This document shows positions 6,528-13,302 of a DNA stretch of 31,912 nucleotides, piece by piece. Where the stretch lies: positions 1 to 31,912 of IMG/VR virus record IMGVR_UViG_3300023292_000219. One strand, written 5' to 3'. Position 1 is the first letter of the stretch. The number at the start of each line of letters is the position of its first letter. A model generated the notes under the pieces. That model saw only the letters and a program-made list of their open reading frames with translations, was not told the DNA's origin and made no database searches. The DNA is from a virus. The translations under genes were made by a program, and so were the position numbers.

Positions 6528-6956
6528 ATGGCAAATCTGAATAAGGTATTTCTCATGGGCAACTTGACCCGCGACCCGGAGTTGCGAAGCGTCAATGGCG
6601 GGACTTCGGTTTGTGAATTTGGCGTGGCAATAAACCGGACCTGGATCAAGCCAGATGGAACCAAGGGCGAGGAGACTTGCTTTGTGGATTGCACCATGTG
6701 GGGCAGACGCGGGGAAGTTATCGCGGAATCATTGAGCAAGGGCCAGCCGATCTTTGTTGAGGGCCACATGAAACTTGACGAGTGGGAAAACCAGCAGGGC
6801 GAGAAGCGCAGCAAGCTCAAGATCGTGGCGGATAACTTCGAGTTCTTGGGCGGCAAGGAAAGCAAGGGATATGACACTGGACGCGCCCAGGCCCGGACGC
6901 CACAGAGACCCATCTCCATCAGGAACACGCCGCCAGGTAGCGGCATTCCCTTTTGA
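6528..6956 (+). CDS. ssb: Single-stranded DNA-binding protein
   Basis: The first ~110 residues are a clear bacterial-type SSB OB fold: NKVFLMGNLTRDPELR, then FGVAINR, CTMWGRRGEVIAESLSKGQP and VEGHMKLDEW. It would coat single-stranded DNA during replication and recombination. AAAGGAG precedes the ATG, which lies two bases after the stop of the XRE gene. At 142 aa it is short for the family and ends in PPGSGIPF: the terminal IPF is kept, but the preceding acidic residues that normally recruit partner proteins are missing. Confidence 0.93.
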   Translation: MANLNKVFLMGNLTRDPELRSVNGGTSVCEFGVAINRTWIKPDGTKGEETCFVDCTMWGRRGEVIAESLSKGQPIFVEGHMKLDEWENQQGEKRSKLKIVADNFEFLGGKESKGYDTGRAQARTPQRPISIRNTPPGSGIPF

Positions 6957-6967
6957 GGAGGACCGAC

Positions 6968-7450
6968 ATGACAAGTGATATGGCGGCGCTAGTAGCCGAG
7001 AACGTCGCGCTAGTTGAACGAATCCATCGACTGCGGACGCAACTGGACAAGGAACGCATGGCTGAAGGCGGTGCGGCATGGCACAAAAAGATGGCAGACG
7101 AGATATACAAGGTCGCCCGTGGATGCCCCCTCAGCGTTGAAGATGTGCGGCAAATCCTCGCAAGCGCTGGCGAGCTCAAAATGGTGGGCGTACCTACTGC
7201 CGTAATTGTCGCGACACTGGACGCGCTTGACGAAGCAGAAGCTAAGCTCAACGCCGCGCAAGAGTCAGCCAAAAAGCAGGAGGCGCGAGAATCAGGGGAT
7301 GGTGAGTATAACGACATCCTTGGCTTTCTTTGTCTTGACTCAAAGACGGCAAATGCATTTCCCCAAGAAGAGGCGATAGAACTTCTTGCTTGCATAGCGG
7401 ACACTATGTACAGTATGCTATTAGTTTATCAAGAGTTGACCTCAAAATAG
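6968..7450 (+). CDS. Hypothetical helical/coiled-coil protein
   Basis: GAGGAGG stands 6-8 bases before the ATG at 6968. The 160-aa product opens with a heptad-like helix (residues ~5-35, LVAENVALVERIHRLRTQLD), then a second long helical stretch, DALDEAEAKLNAAQESAKKQ (~80-100). There are no membrane or metal-binding motifs. I do not recognise the family. It follows ssb by 11 bases and is probably co-transcribed with it. Confidence 0.75.
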   Translation: MTSDMAALVAENVALVERIHRLRTQLDKERMAEGGAAWHKKMADEIYKVARGCPLSVEDVRQILASAGELKMVGVPTAVIVATLDALDEAEAKLNAAQESAKKQEARESGDGEYNDILGFLCLDSKTANAFPQEEAIELLACIADTMYSMLLVYQELTSK

Positions 7451-7461
7451 GGAAACCGCTC

Positions 7462-7656
7462 ATGACAGTAAGAACTATTAGGGACGCGTCACGAGGGGAC
7501 GTTAAGGTTATTGTTGCGTCGAACGGAAGGATGTTCCATATCCGTGGATTCAGGCACGAAGCCTTAACTGAGGGAATTGTATCCAGAGAGCCGGAGTCAA
7601 CATTGGGTGAGAAGAGTGGAACCCCTAACCCTAGTAAAAAGGTCGATTGTGGCTAG
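7462..7656 (+). CDS. Small hypothetical protein
   Basis: A 64-codon frame begins at ATG 7462, eleven bases after the preceding stop, with a weak ATAGGGA ribosome site. The N-terminal half looks like a small beta fold (VRTIRD then VKVIVASNGRMFHIRGF); the C-terminus is polar and probably unstructured. Position and frame support a real gene at the end of the early block, but there is no family match. Confidence 0.55.
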   Translation: MTVRTIRDASRGDVKVIVASNGRMFHIRGFRHEALTEGIVSREPESTLGEKSGTPNPSKKVDCG

Positions 7657-7795
7657 GTTGATCGGCTGGCATATCCGCAAACGGGTTTGTCCACCTTTTT
7701 GGCAGTAGCGTTCTTTTGGGCAAGAACGGGAAGTACCCGAGCGCAAAGGGCGCTGCTCGGCTGATTTGGCCTAATATAGCTGAATGGGAGTCGCG
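7657..7795. other. Structured non-coding gap before the putative small terminase gene
   Basis: No open frame with a ribosome site lies in these 139 bases. Two good hairpins are visible: CGTTCTT/AAGAACG (7709-7715 with 7722-7728) and an 8-pair stem with one bulged T, CCGAGCGC (7737-7744) with 7751-7760. AGTAGCG (7704-7710) can alternatively pair with CGCTGCT (7751-7757), enclosing both. There is a TTTTT at 7696-7700 upstream of these. The gap separates the early genes from the packaging side, so it could be a transcript boundary or a packaging-recognition region. Confidence 0.5.
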
Positions 7796-8308
7796 ATGCC
7801 AGGCAAGCAAATCCTAAAACCAAAACACACCCCCGAAATGGTCGCTAAGATCACCGCCATTGCGCGGGACCGCATAGAGAAGGCCATGTCTTGGGAACAA
7901 TGCGCGAAGGTCCACGGGTACAAGTCTGGCAACTCTATCACCGCGTGCGTCATGTCCGCGCAATACCTTGGCTTGTGGCATGAGAAGATCACCGCAGCCC
8001 GCCAGGAGTTCAATGACCCGCTGGAATCTGAGGCGATCCTAACTCAGCGCCAATTGATGCGCCCATTCCGTGAAATCACCATGCCAAACGGGGATAAAGT
8101 AACCCAGATGATCCCCCCACAGGTCAACCAGAGCGCCGCGCATAGCGTCATGAACCATTGCAGAAGCCAGCGAGCGCACCAGGTTACGATAGACGCGACG
8201 GTAAGCGGAAAAATTGAGGTAAGCGGGCTGACATTGGCCGCCCAGATGAATGCGTATCTTGTGACGCTTGGGATTATTGACGATCCAGACAACAAGGAGG
8301 AGGGCTGA
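7796..8308 (+). CDS. Putative terminase small subunit-like DNA-binding protein
   Basis: GGGAG five bases upstream favours ATG 7796 over the in-frame ATG 7784, giving 170 aa. The N-terminal ~60 residues (HTPEMVAKITAIARD, then WEQCAKVHGYKSGNSITACV) look like a helix-turn-helix, followed by a helical and then a beta-rich part (VTIDATVSGKIEVSGLTLAA). Small terminases have this HTH-plus-oligomerisation plan and lie upstream of the large subunit. However, the large terminase starts 3.7 kb away with seven or more genes between, which weakens the call. It could be another regulator. Confidence 0.5.
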   Translation: MPGKQILKPKHTPEMVAKITAIARDRIEKAMSWEQCAKVHGYKSGNSITACVMSAQYLGLWHEKITAARQEFNDPLESEAILTQRQLMRPFREITMPNGDKVTQMIPPQVNQSAAHSVMNHCRSQRAHQVTIDATVSGKIEVSGLTLAAQMNAYLVTLGIIDDPDNKEEG

Positions 8309-8311
8309 CAA

Positions 8312-8623
8312 ATGCTGACAACGATTATTGCGTTATGCGTGGCGCTTGAGGCAGCGTTCTGGCTTGGGCATATTATGGCGCCCAGGCGCGTCCCGTTCCA
8401 GGTCGCGTTTGATATCTTCGCCGGAGCAATGGGCGGGACAATCGAGCGCTCATCGGTCATAGATTGCGTCGCCAGAATTGACGCTATCAACGTGGGCGCC
8501 GTGGACAATTATCTAGGCGAGCAAATTGACGCCGCTGTAAAAGCTATGCCGGCAGACGACAACGAAGCGGACGCCCGGCGCATTCGGCGCGTCAAGAAGA
8601 TGTTACAGGAGGCCGCACAATGA
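8312..8623 (+). CDS. Small membrane-anchored hypothetical protein
   Basis: The first ~22 residues (MLTTIIALCVALEAAFWLGH) form one hydrophobic helix, consistent with an N-terminal membrane anchor. The remaining ~80 residues are soluble and end in a basic helix, RRIRRVKKMLQEAAQ. AAGGAGGAGGG lies before the ATG. The stop overlaps the next ATG (ATGA), and its last codons are part of the 27-bp direct repeat. The function is unknown. Confidence 0.7.
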   Translation: MLTTIIALCVALEAAFWLGHIMAPRRVPFQVAFDIFAGAMGGTIERSSVIDCVARIDAINVGAVDNYLGEQIDAAVKAMPADDNEADARRIRRVKKMLQEAAQ

Positions 8624-8634
8624 TCTGGACAGAC
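8608..8634 (+). repeat. Direct repeat, copy 1 (27 bp, spans SD and start codon)
   Basis: It covers the GGAGG, the last codons of the upstream gene and the first five codons (MIWTD) of the gene at 8620. It matches 8985-9011 at 26 of 27 positions. The distance between copies is 377 bases, exactly one gene. Confidence 0.9.
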
Positions 8635-9000
8635 GCCAAGTACACAACATGCCTAGACGCGCTGGCCGAAGCTGGCTGGCTATCGTGGAGCGATGGCAGT
8701 TGGGAACACAAGATTGCTTACTCCGATACGTGGAAGCGATTTGCTCATTCGAGGCTTGAGCATAACGGCGAATGGACAACCTATCGGGCATATCACAGCG
8801 TCGAGGCTAACCACATTCTGTCCGGCGCGGCACGGTTGTGGCTGGAAGATCGGGGGGTTTACGTTGTGCCGATGGGTGACGACAGCAACTATCAGGCGTT
8901 GAGTATTAGCGCGGGGAAACGTATGCCCGGGCTTGTACACGATGGCTACACCAAGACCCAGCTTGAGGCGATGCTGGCGGTTTTGGAGGCCCCACAATGA
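8620..9000 (+). CDS. Hypothetical tryptophan-rich protein carried between direct repeats
   Basis: This 126-aa protein is unrecognised; it is rich in aromatic residues (WLSWSDGSWEH, then DTWKRFAHSRLEH). Its first five residues and its last four (EAPQ) repeat those at the junctions on either side, because it is bounded by two 27-bp direct repeats. Recombination between them would remove the gene cleanly and leave the neighbours with intact start and stop signals. CAGGAGG precedes the ATG. Confidence 0.7.
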   Translation: MIWTDAKYTTCLDALAEAGWLSWSDGSWEHKIAYSDTWKRFAHSRLEHNGEWTTYRAYHSVEANHILSGAARLWLEDRGVYVVPMGDDSNYQALSISAGKRMPGLVHDGYTKTQLEAMLAVLEAPQ

Positions 9001-9011
9001 TCTGGACAGAC
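8985..9011 (+). repeat. Direct repeat, copy 2 (27 bp, spans SD and start codon)
   Basis: It is the second copy of the sequence at 8608-8634, with one substitution (C for G at 8992). It supplies the GGAGG and the first five codons, MIWTD, of the RuvC-like gene. A second ATG at 9015, just outside the repeat, gives the N-terminus more usual for RuvC proteins. Confidence 0.9.
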
Positions 9012-9515
9012 CCGATGAAAACATTACGCATCATGGGCGTTGACCCTGGCATGGGGCATACGGGATGGGCGGTTATCGAGGGGCGCGGCAATGACTGGAA
9101 GATTATAGATATTGACACATTCCGCAATCGTTCCGCGATGCACGACCAAGAGATAGACCGCAGTCTGATAAGGGATTGCGTTGTCAGCGTGGCGCATAAC
9201 TATAAGATAATCTTGGCTGCAACCCAAGTGCTTACGGGCAATGGCAAGTTTGCGTTTTTCACAAAAGGCGCAGCGGCCAAGGTGCGTAACGCGGAACTAT
9301 CTCAGACAATTCACGGCGCCCTGTGTGTTACGGGTCAGCGGCTTGGCTTTGGGGTTATCCCGATACCGTCCCAGGATTGCAAGGGCAAGGGCTTCAAGAT
9401 GGACAAGACAATGTGGCAACGCTATTGGGATTACGACGGCAACACTTCTGAGGATGCGAGAGACGCAACGCAGATTGCCCGGATGGGCGCGGATATCTTA
9501 GCAAGGGAGAAGTGA
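8997..9515 (+). CDS. RuvC-like Holliday-junction resolvase (RNase H fold)
   Basis: The start RIMGVDPGMGHTGWAVIE is the first RuvC motif with the metal-binding D16. The C-terminal motif SEDARDATQIA supplies D153 and D156. Phage enzymes of this type cut branched DNA before packaging. In the second motif the usual I-E-Q reads A-T-Q (T76), so one of the four expected acidic ligands appears to be replaced. ATG 8997 lies inside the 27-bp repeat and overlaps the previous stop; ATG 9015 is a credible alternative that removes the MIWTDP extension. The fold call is good; full catalytic competence is uncertain. Confidence 0.8.
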   Translation: MIWTDPMKTLRIMGVDPGMGHTGWAVIEGRGNDWKIIDIDTFRNRSAMHDQEIDRSLIRDCVVSVAHNYKIILAATQVLTGNGKFAFFTKGAAAKVRNAELSQTIHGALCVTGQRLGFGVIPIPSQDCKGKGFKMDKTMWQRYWDYDGNTSEDARDATQIARMGADILAREK

Positions 9516-9718
9516 TGAAAAATAAGGATTGGGCTTGGCTTATAGTGGTTATTTTGGGCGTTATGCTTAGTTGTATTGAGGTCGGTATGATTGTAAGCCA
9601 AGCGAATAAACGCGCTGCCATCAGGGCTGGCGTGGCTAGATGGGTTGCGACTGGGACTGGTGCGCCAGAGTTTCAGTGGATTGTGCCGAAGAAGGTCGCT
9701 GAGAACAAACACCCCTGA
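9515..9718 (+). CDS. Small single-pass membrane protein
   Basis: The 67-aa product has a short basic start (MKNKDWAW) and one transmembrane helix (LIVVILGVMLSCIEVGMIVS, residues ~8-28), followed by a polar tail. The ATG overlaps the TGA of the resolvase gene and has AGGGAG upstream. It could be a holin-like or other envelope protein, but a single helix gives no specific identity. It starts a short run of very small membrane-type reading frames. Confidence 0.65.
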   Translation: MKNKDWAWLIVVILGVMLSCIEVGMIVSQANKRAAIRAGVARWVATGTGAPEFQWIVPKKVAENKHP

Positions 9719-9768
9719 CTTTTGGTACACCAGGGGGCAAATGACCCCCGCATTCTGGAAAGGACGCC

Positions 9769-9837
9769 ATGCAGATAGACTTTGACTACATGATATTGGC
9801 GGGCGGCTTGCTGATTCTCTTGGCGTTTATGTGCTAG
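9769..9837 (+). CDS. Candidate 22-aa membrane micropeptide
   Basis: ATG 9769 has a GGAAAGGA ribosome site with good spacing. The peptide MQIDFDYMILAGGLLILLAF plus MC is a short acidic start followed by a hydrophobic helix long enough to reach across a membrane. Upstream is a GC hairpin, GGGGG (9733-9737) with CCCCC (9745-9749), that is not followed by a T-run. Too short for family assignment; the ribosome site and composition are the only support. Confidence 0.45.
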   Translation: MQIDFDYMILAGGLLILLAFMC

Positions 9838-9951
9838 ACCCAGGCAAGGATGCCCCAAGGCGGGCCCGGAGCGCTGGCGACCCCTTAGATTGATTTTCAG
9901 ACACGGTTTCTGAGATGCGGACACCCATACAAAACCTAGCGACTAAAAAAC

Positions 9952-10023
9952 ATGGACACCCAAAAGATACGGGACGTAATCGCGAGATTGGCCAAATGGG
10001 TCAAGGAAATTGTGGGCTGGTAG
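9952..10023 (+). CDS. Candidate 23-aa amphipathic helical peptide
   Basis: The frame encodes MDTQKIRDVIARLAKWVKEI followed by VGW. Hydrophobic residues at 6, 9, 10, 13, 16, 17, 20 and 21 alternate with charged ones in a helical repeat, a pattern seen in short membrane-active peptides such as staphylococcal delta-toxin. No convincing ribosome site precedes the ATG (CGACTAAAAAAC), and its 3' end overlaps the -35 region of the promoter at 10010. It may therefore be a chance frame. The 114 bases before it (9838-9951) hold only weak hairpins and no gene. Confidence 0.33.
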   Translation: MDTQKIRDVIARLAKWVKEIVGW

Positions 10024-10038
10024 CAGATGTGATATAAT
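10010..10038 (+). promoter_or_regulatory. Probable sigma70 promoter with extended -10
   Basis: TATAAT at 10033-10038 is preceded by TG one base away (10030-10031), an extended -10. TTGTGG at 10010-10015 gives a partial -35 with 17-base spacing. Transcription would start near 10045, only about 10 bases before the ATG at 10056, leaving the AAGGAG site at the very 5' end of the message. Confidence 0.6.
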
Positions 10039-10055
10039 TGGGAAAAGGAGATGCA

Positions 10056-10670
10056 ATGAGCAATAACCCCACGAGCATAGACGACTTGAAGGACGACCCG
10101 GTAAACCCAAGGCAGATTGCCTTCGGCGCACTGGACGGGCTGACTAATAGCCTATCCGAGTTTGGCGACCTGAGCGGCATAGTCTGGTCTGCTGATAGGG
10201 GGCATCTGATAGCGGGCCACCAGAGACTTTCGGCGCTCAAGGCCAAGCATGGTGACGCGCTCAAGATCGAGGGCGGGGCAATCATTACGCCAGATGGTGA
10301 GGCGTTCCCGATCCGCGTTGTGTCAGGCTGGTCCGAAGCAAAGGAGAAGGCGGCAAACCTGTCAGCCAATAACCCAGCCATAAGCGGCACGTTTACGCCC
10401 GGCGTTCTGCCAGTTCTTGCCGATATCAAGGCCGAATTGCCAGAGTTGATTGCCCCGCTGATGCTAGATATTGTGGTGTCAGACTTTGAGCCAGGCGCGA
10501 TCCAAAAGGTAGGAGGAGTAAGTCAGCCACTCCCAAAATTGGCATTTGTACTGATTGGATTACCCGTTGAGCGGTTTGGCGAGCTTGCCGGGGTTATGGA
10601 AAAGTATTCTGGCGACGACCACGCTGTCGTTGAAACCAGCCTCAGTGGAGGTGAAAGGGATGGCAATTGA
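10056..10670 (+). CDS. ParB-like N-terminal domain protein
   Basis: VNPRQIAFGALDGLTNSLSE then GIVWSADRGHLIAGHQRLSA is the ParB/Srx-type N-terminal domain, with the conserved GHQRLSALK segment. In phages such stand-alone ParB domains, which may bind CTP or ATP, sit next to DNA methyltransferases and terminases and are thought to act in DNA modification or packaging rather than plasmid partition. AAAAGGAG fixes the ATG at 10056, giving 204 aa. There is no helix-turn-helix like that of true ParB. It overlaps the methyltransferase gene by 11 bases. Confidence 0.82.
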   Translation: MSNNPTSIDDLKDDPVNPRQIAFGALDGLTNSLSEFGDLSGIVWSADRGHLIAGHQRLSALKAKHGDALKIEGGAIITPDGEAFPIRVVSGWSEAKEKAANLSANNPAISGTFTPGVLPVLADIKAELPELIAPLMLDIVVSDFEPGAIQKVGGVSQPLPKLAFVLIGLPVERFGELAGVMEKYSGDDHAVVETSLSGGERDGN

Positions 10671-11265
10671 TAATTCCTCATTAACCACGAAGCTGGCAAT
10701 CCGGAAGTATATGTTAGACAAGTGGAGTCAAGAGCCTATACGTGTTCTTGACTGCTGCGCTGGGAAGCGGGAGATATGGACCGCCCTGCAAAAAGATTAT
10801 GATGTCAAGGAGTATCTAGCCGCAGATGTTAAGGCCACTCGCGGCAACCTTCGCGTTGACAGCCGTCGGCTGGTTGCTGACAAGGACGTTTGCTCTCGGT
10901 TTGACGTGATAGACGTTGACACGTATGGATCTCCGTGGACTCATTGGGAAAGCATCATCAAAAACTGCGGGCAAGACGTTACTGTGTTTCTGACCATGGG
11001 GCGCAGTGGGGGCCAGAAGGCAGTAGACGGAGCTGCCCTGGAAATGCTAGGGCTGAATGGCCTTGATGTACCAAATGGCATTAGGTGGAGGTTGGCTGAT
11101 CTGTGCGTAAGTTATTGTTTGACAAAGTGTTACGATTACGGTATAATACTAAAAGAAGCCGTAGAGACAAGATCACCGGGTAGCGGTGGCGCAAACTACT
11201 ACGGCATACGCTTGAGGAGGCGGAAAAATGGGAGTAATCTACCAACCAAAGGGAGCGGCCCTTGA
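10660..11265 (+). CDS. SAM-dependent methyltransferase-like protein
   Basis: Motif I is seen as VLDCCAGKREIW (D31, A34, G35) and an acidic strand FDVIDVDTYGSPW (~81-93) resembles the D-x-D-x-(F/Y)-G-(S/T)-P motif of Trm1-type RNA N2-guanine methyltransferases. This suggests a Rossmann methyltransferase acting on an exocyclic amine of a nucleic acid base, but the target, DNA or RNA, is not determined. The ATG at 10660 has GGAGGTGAAAGGG upstream and lies within the end of the ParB gene. A perfect promoter is embedded in its 3' end. At 201 aa it lacks any added recognition domain. Confidence 0.72.
   Translation: MAIDNSSLTTKLAIRKYMLDKWSQEPIRVLDCCAGKREIWTALQKDYDVKEYLAADVKATRGNLRVDSRRLVADKDVCSRFDVIDVDTYGSPWTHWESIIKNCGQDVTVFLTMGRSGGQKAVDGAALEMLGLNGLDVPNGIRWRLADLCVSYCLTKCYDYGIILKEAVETRSPGSGGANYYGIRLRRRKNGSNLPTKGSGP
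11119..11147 (+). promoter_or_regulatory. Second perfect-consensus sigma70 promoter, inside the methyltransferase gene
   Basis: TTGACA (11119-11124), 17 bases, TATAAT (11142-11147): both hexamers match the consensus exactly. The predicted start near 11154 leaves a leader of about 74 bases to the radical SAM gene at 11228. The terminase and head genes follow without a recognisable terminator, so this is a good candidate for the promoter of the late operon. It lies wholly within coding sequence. Confidence 0.85.
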
Positions 11266-11992
11266 GTATGGAGACTGGGCATGCAATCTGTTCCGTGGGT
11301 GTTCGCACGGTTGCAAATACTGCTATGCGCCGAGTGTTCTTAGGCTAAAGCGTGACGCTTTTTTGATGTCGGAGCCGAGGGCAAACATACTAGATAACCT
11401 CCAGAAGGAGTTGGGCAAGGGCGTTGGTGGCGACGCTCCAGTCTTCTTTTGCTTCACGTCTGACCCATATCAACCAAGGGAGGAGCAAGATCGAATCACG
11501 AGAAGGGCGCTTGACATGGTAACTGCTGGGAACATGGTCACGCCTGGGCGTGGAGTGATAGTCCTCACCAAAAACGGGAACTTGGCCGCTCGCGATTTTG
11601 ATTTGATTTCCAGAAACCCAGAAAGCGCATTTGGCGTTTCGTTGTGCTGGATGGACGATGGCAAGCGGGAAGAATGGGAACCATTTGCCGGGTCGGTAGC
11701 GGATCGGATTAAATCGCTGGAATTGGCCAGATCAATGGGAATCAAAACGTGGGTCAGTGTAGAGCCTGTAATCGATGCCAGTGAGGGGCTGTCTGTAGTT
11801 ACAGCCCTATGTGGGAAGGTAGACACAATCAAAATAGGAAAGCTAAACCACAACCGCGCAATTGAGGATATAACAGATTGGCCAGACTTCCGGGAAAAAT
11901 GTGTCAGCCTTTGCAAATCTTTCGGGCAGGCGTACTATATCAAGCACGATTTGCGGGTTGCGGAGAGCAAGGCAACCCTTGAATCAGGATAG
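11228..11992 (+). CDS. Radical SAM protein, spore-photoproduct-lyase-like (SplB/COG1533 type)
   Basis: FRGCSHGCKYCYAP contains the C25-x3-C29-x2-C32 set that binds the radical-generating 4Fe-4S cluster. The surrounding residues are those of the SPL-like radical SAM group, whose known member repairs a thymine dimer. At 254 aa it has the partial barrel expected, with TSDPYQPREE and TWVSVEPVID further on. The reaction here is unknown: DNA repair or a base modification are both possible. GAGGAGG lies before the ATG, which overlaps the methyltransferase gene by 38 bases. It is the first gene after the 11119 promoter and directly precedes the large terminase. Confidence 0.85.
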   Translation: MGVIYQPKGAALEYGDWACNLFRGCSHGCKYCYAPSVLRLKRDAFLMSEPRANILDNLQKELGKGVGGDAPVFFCFTSDPYQPREEQDRITRRALDMVTAGNMVTPGRGVIVLTKNGNLAARDFDLISRNPESAFGVSLCWMDDGKREEWEPFAGSVADRIKSLELARSMGIKTWVSVEPVIDASEGLSVVTALCGKVDTIKIGKLNHNRAIEDITDWPDFREKCVSLCKSFGQAYYIKHDLRVAESKATLESG

Positions 11993-11993
11993 C

Positions 11994-13283
11994 GTGACCC
12001 CAGACCAAAGCGCCAAAATCAAAGCAACGGTTGTGGCACTGGCCCCATTTGCAGAGGCTAGACGCCTTGGCTATATCCCGCAAGAGCCAACACGCAAGCA
12101 GCTAGAGTTTTTGGCGCTGAATGGAATCGAGGCGTTCTATGGCGGAGCGGCCGGCGGAGGCAAATCGAGCGCCCTGCTCATGGCTGCCCTGATGTACGTC
12201 CATGTGCCGGGTTACTCCGCTCTGTTGCTCAGGAGAACATACCCGGACCTGAACCAAGCGGGCGCCCTAATCCCACGGTCTCAAGAGTGGCTTGGCCCCA
12301 CGAATGCGAGATGGAACGGGTCTGACAAGCGCTGGACGTTCCCCAGCGGCGCCACTTTAGCCTTTGGGCACATGGCAAACGCCAACGATATGTACAACTA
12401 TCAGGGGTCAGAGCTTCAATTCGTGGGGTTTGACGAGCTAACCCAGTTCCCGGAAGAATGTTACAGGTACTTATTCTCACGAACCAGGCGACTTGAGGGC
12501 GTAAATGTACCCATCCGGATACGATCCGCCAGCAACCCGGGCGGCATTGGACATAAGTGGGTAAGGGCGGCTATGGTTGACAATCAGGATACGCCATTTG
12601 TGGTGGCCAAGATCGCAGATAACCCGTACCTTGACCAGGCCGAATACCTCGAATCGCTCAGTAGGCTTGACCATATCACCCGGGCCCAGCTTCAAGACGG
12701 GGATTGGAGCGTCCACGGTACGGGGGGCATGTTCAACCGCACATGGTTTGAGATTGTCGAGGACATACCCCGCGAAGCCAAGGTTGTCAGGTATTGGGAC
12801 TTGGCCGCAACGCCAGAGAAAAACGGGAATGACCCCGACTGGACCGCTGGCGCTTTGGTTGGATTGCTCGACGGGGTATGGTACATTGCCGACATGCGCC
12901 ACGTTAGAGAAACCCCGCTCGGCGTAGAAAAATTAGTAAAAGCTACCGCCACTCTTGACACGAGAGCCGTTAGCGTGTATATTGAACAGGAGCCTGGTAG
13001 TGCGGGCGCACATGCAATTGATCTTTACAGGCGCCGCATACTGCCAGGCTACGCGGTAAAAAGCGATAGACCAACAGGCCCGAAGGACGTTAGGGCCAAA
13101 CCAGTTAGCGCGGCCGCCGAGGCTGGAAACGTCAAGCTGATTCGCGGCCCGTGGATACCGGACTTCTTAGACGAGGCGGAGAGTTTTGGATTACCGGGGA
13201 TGCACGACGATCAAATTGACGCGGTTTCTGGCGCGTTCAAATCCCTATCCGAGCCGCCCAAAAAGTGTTTTGTTGTCACGTAG
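11994..13283 (+). CDS. terL: Terminase large subunit
   Basis: This is the packaging motor. The ATPase half has a Walker A, GGAAGGGKSSAL (~residues 50-61), and a Walker B ending in D147-E148 (LQFVGFDELTQF). The C-terminal RNase H-like nuclease has D269 in YWDLAAT, E331 in IEQEPGS and D405-D406...D409 in HDDQIDAVSGAF. GTG 11994 is chosen because it follows the previous stop by one base with AGGA upstream and gives 429 aa, a typical length; a longer in-frame ATG at 11901 would bury it in the radical SAM gene. Small and large subunits are not adjacent, which is unusual. Confidence 0.93.
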   Translation: MTPDQSAKIKATVVALAPFAEARRLGYIPQEPTRKQLEFLALNGIEAFYGGAAGGGKSSALLMAALMYVHVPGYSALLLRRTYPDLNQAGALIPRSQEWLGPTNARWNGSDKRWTFPSGATLAFGHMANANDMYNYQGSELQFVGFDELTQFPEECYRYLFSRTRRLEGVNVPIRIRSASNPGGIGHKWVRAAMVDNQDTPFVVAKIADNPYLDQAEYLESLSRLDHITRAQLQDGDWSVHGTGGMFNRTWFEIVEDIPREAKVVRYWDLAATPEKNGNDPDWTAGALVGLLDGVWYIADMRHVRETPLGVEKLVKATATLDTRAVSVYIEQEPGSAGAHAIDLYRRRILPGYAVKSDRPTGPKDVRAKPVSAAAEAGNVKLIRGPWIPDFLDEAESFGLPGMHDDQIDAVSGAFKSLSEPPKKCFVVT

Positions 13284-13302
13284 TTTCTTTGGATGACAAT
13301 TT

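Noticed and set aside
9733-9749. GGGGG/CCCCC hairpin as an intrinsic terminator
   Set aside because: It is only five pairs and is followed by GCATTCTGG, with no T-run.
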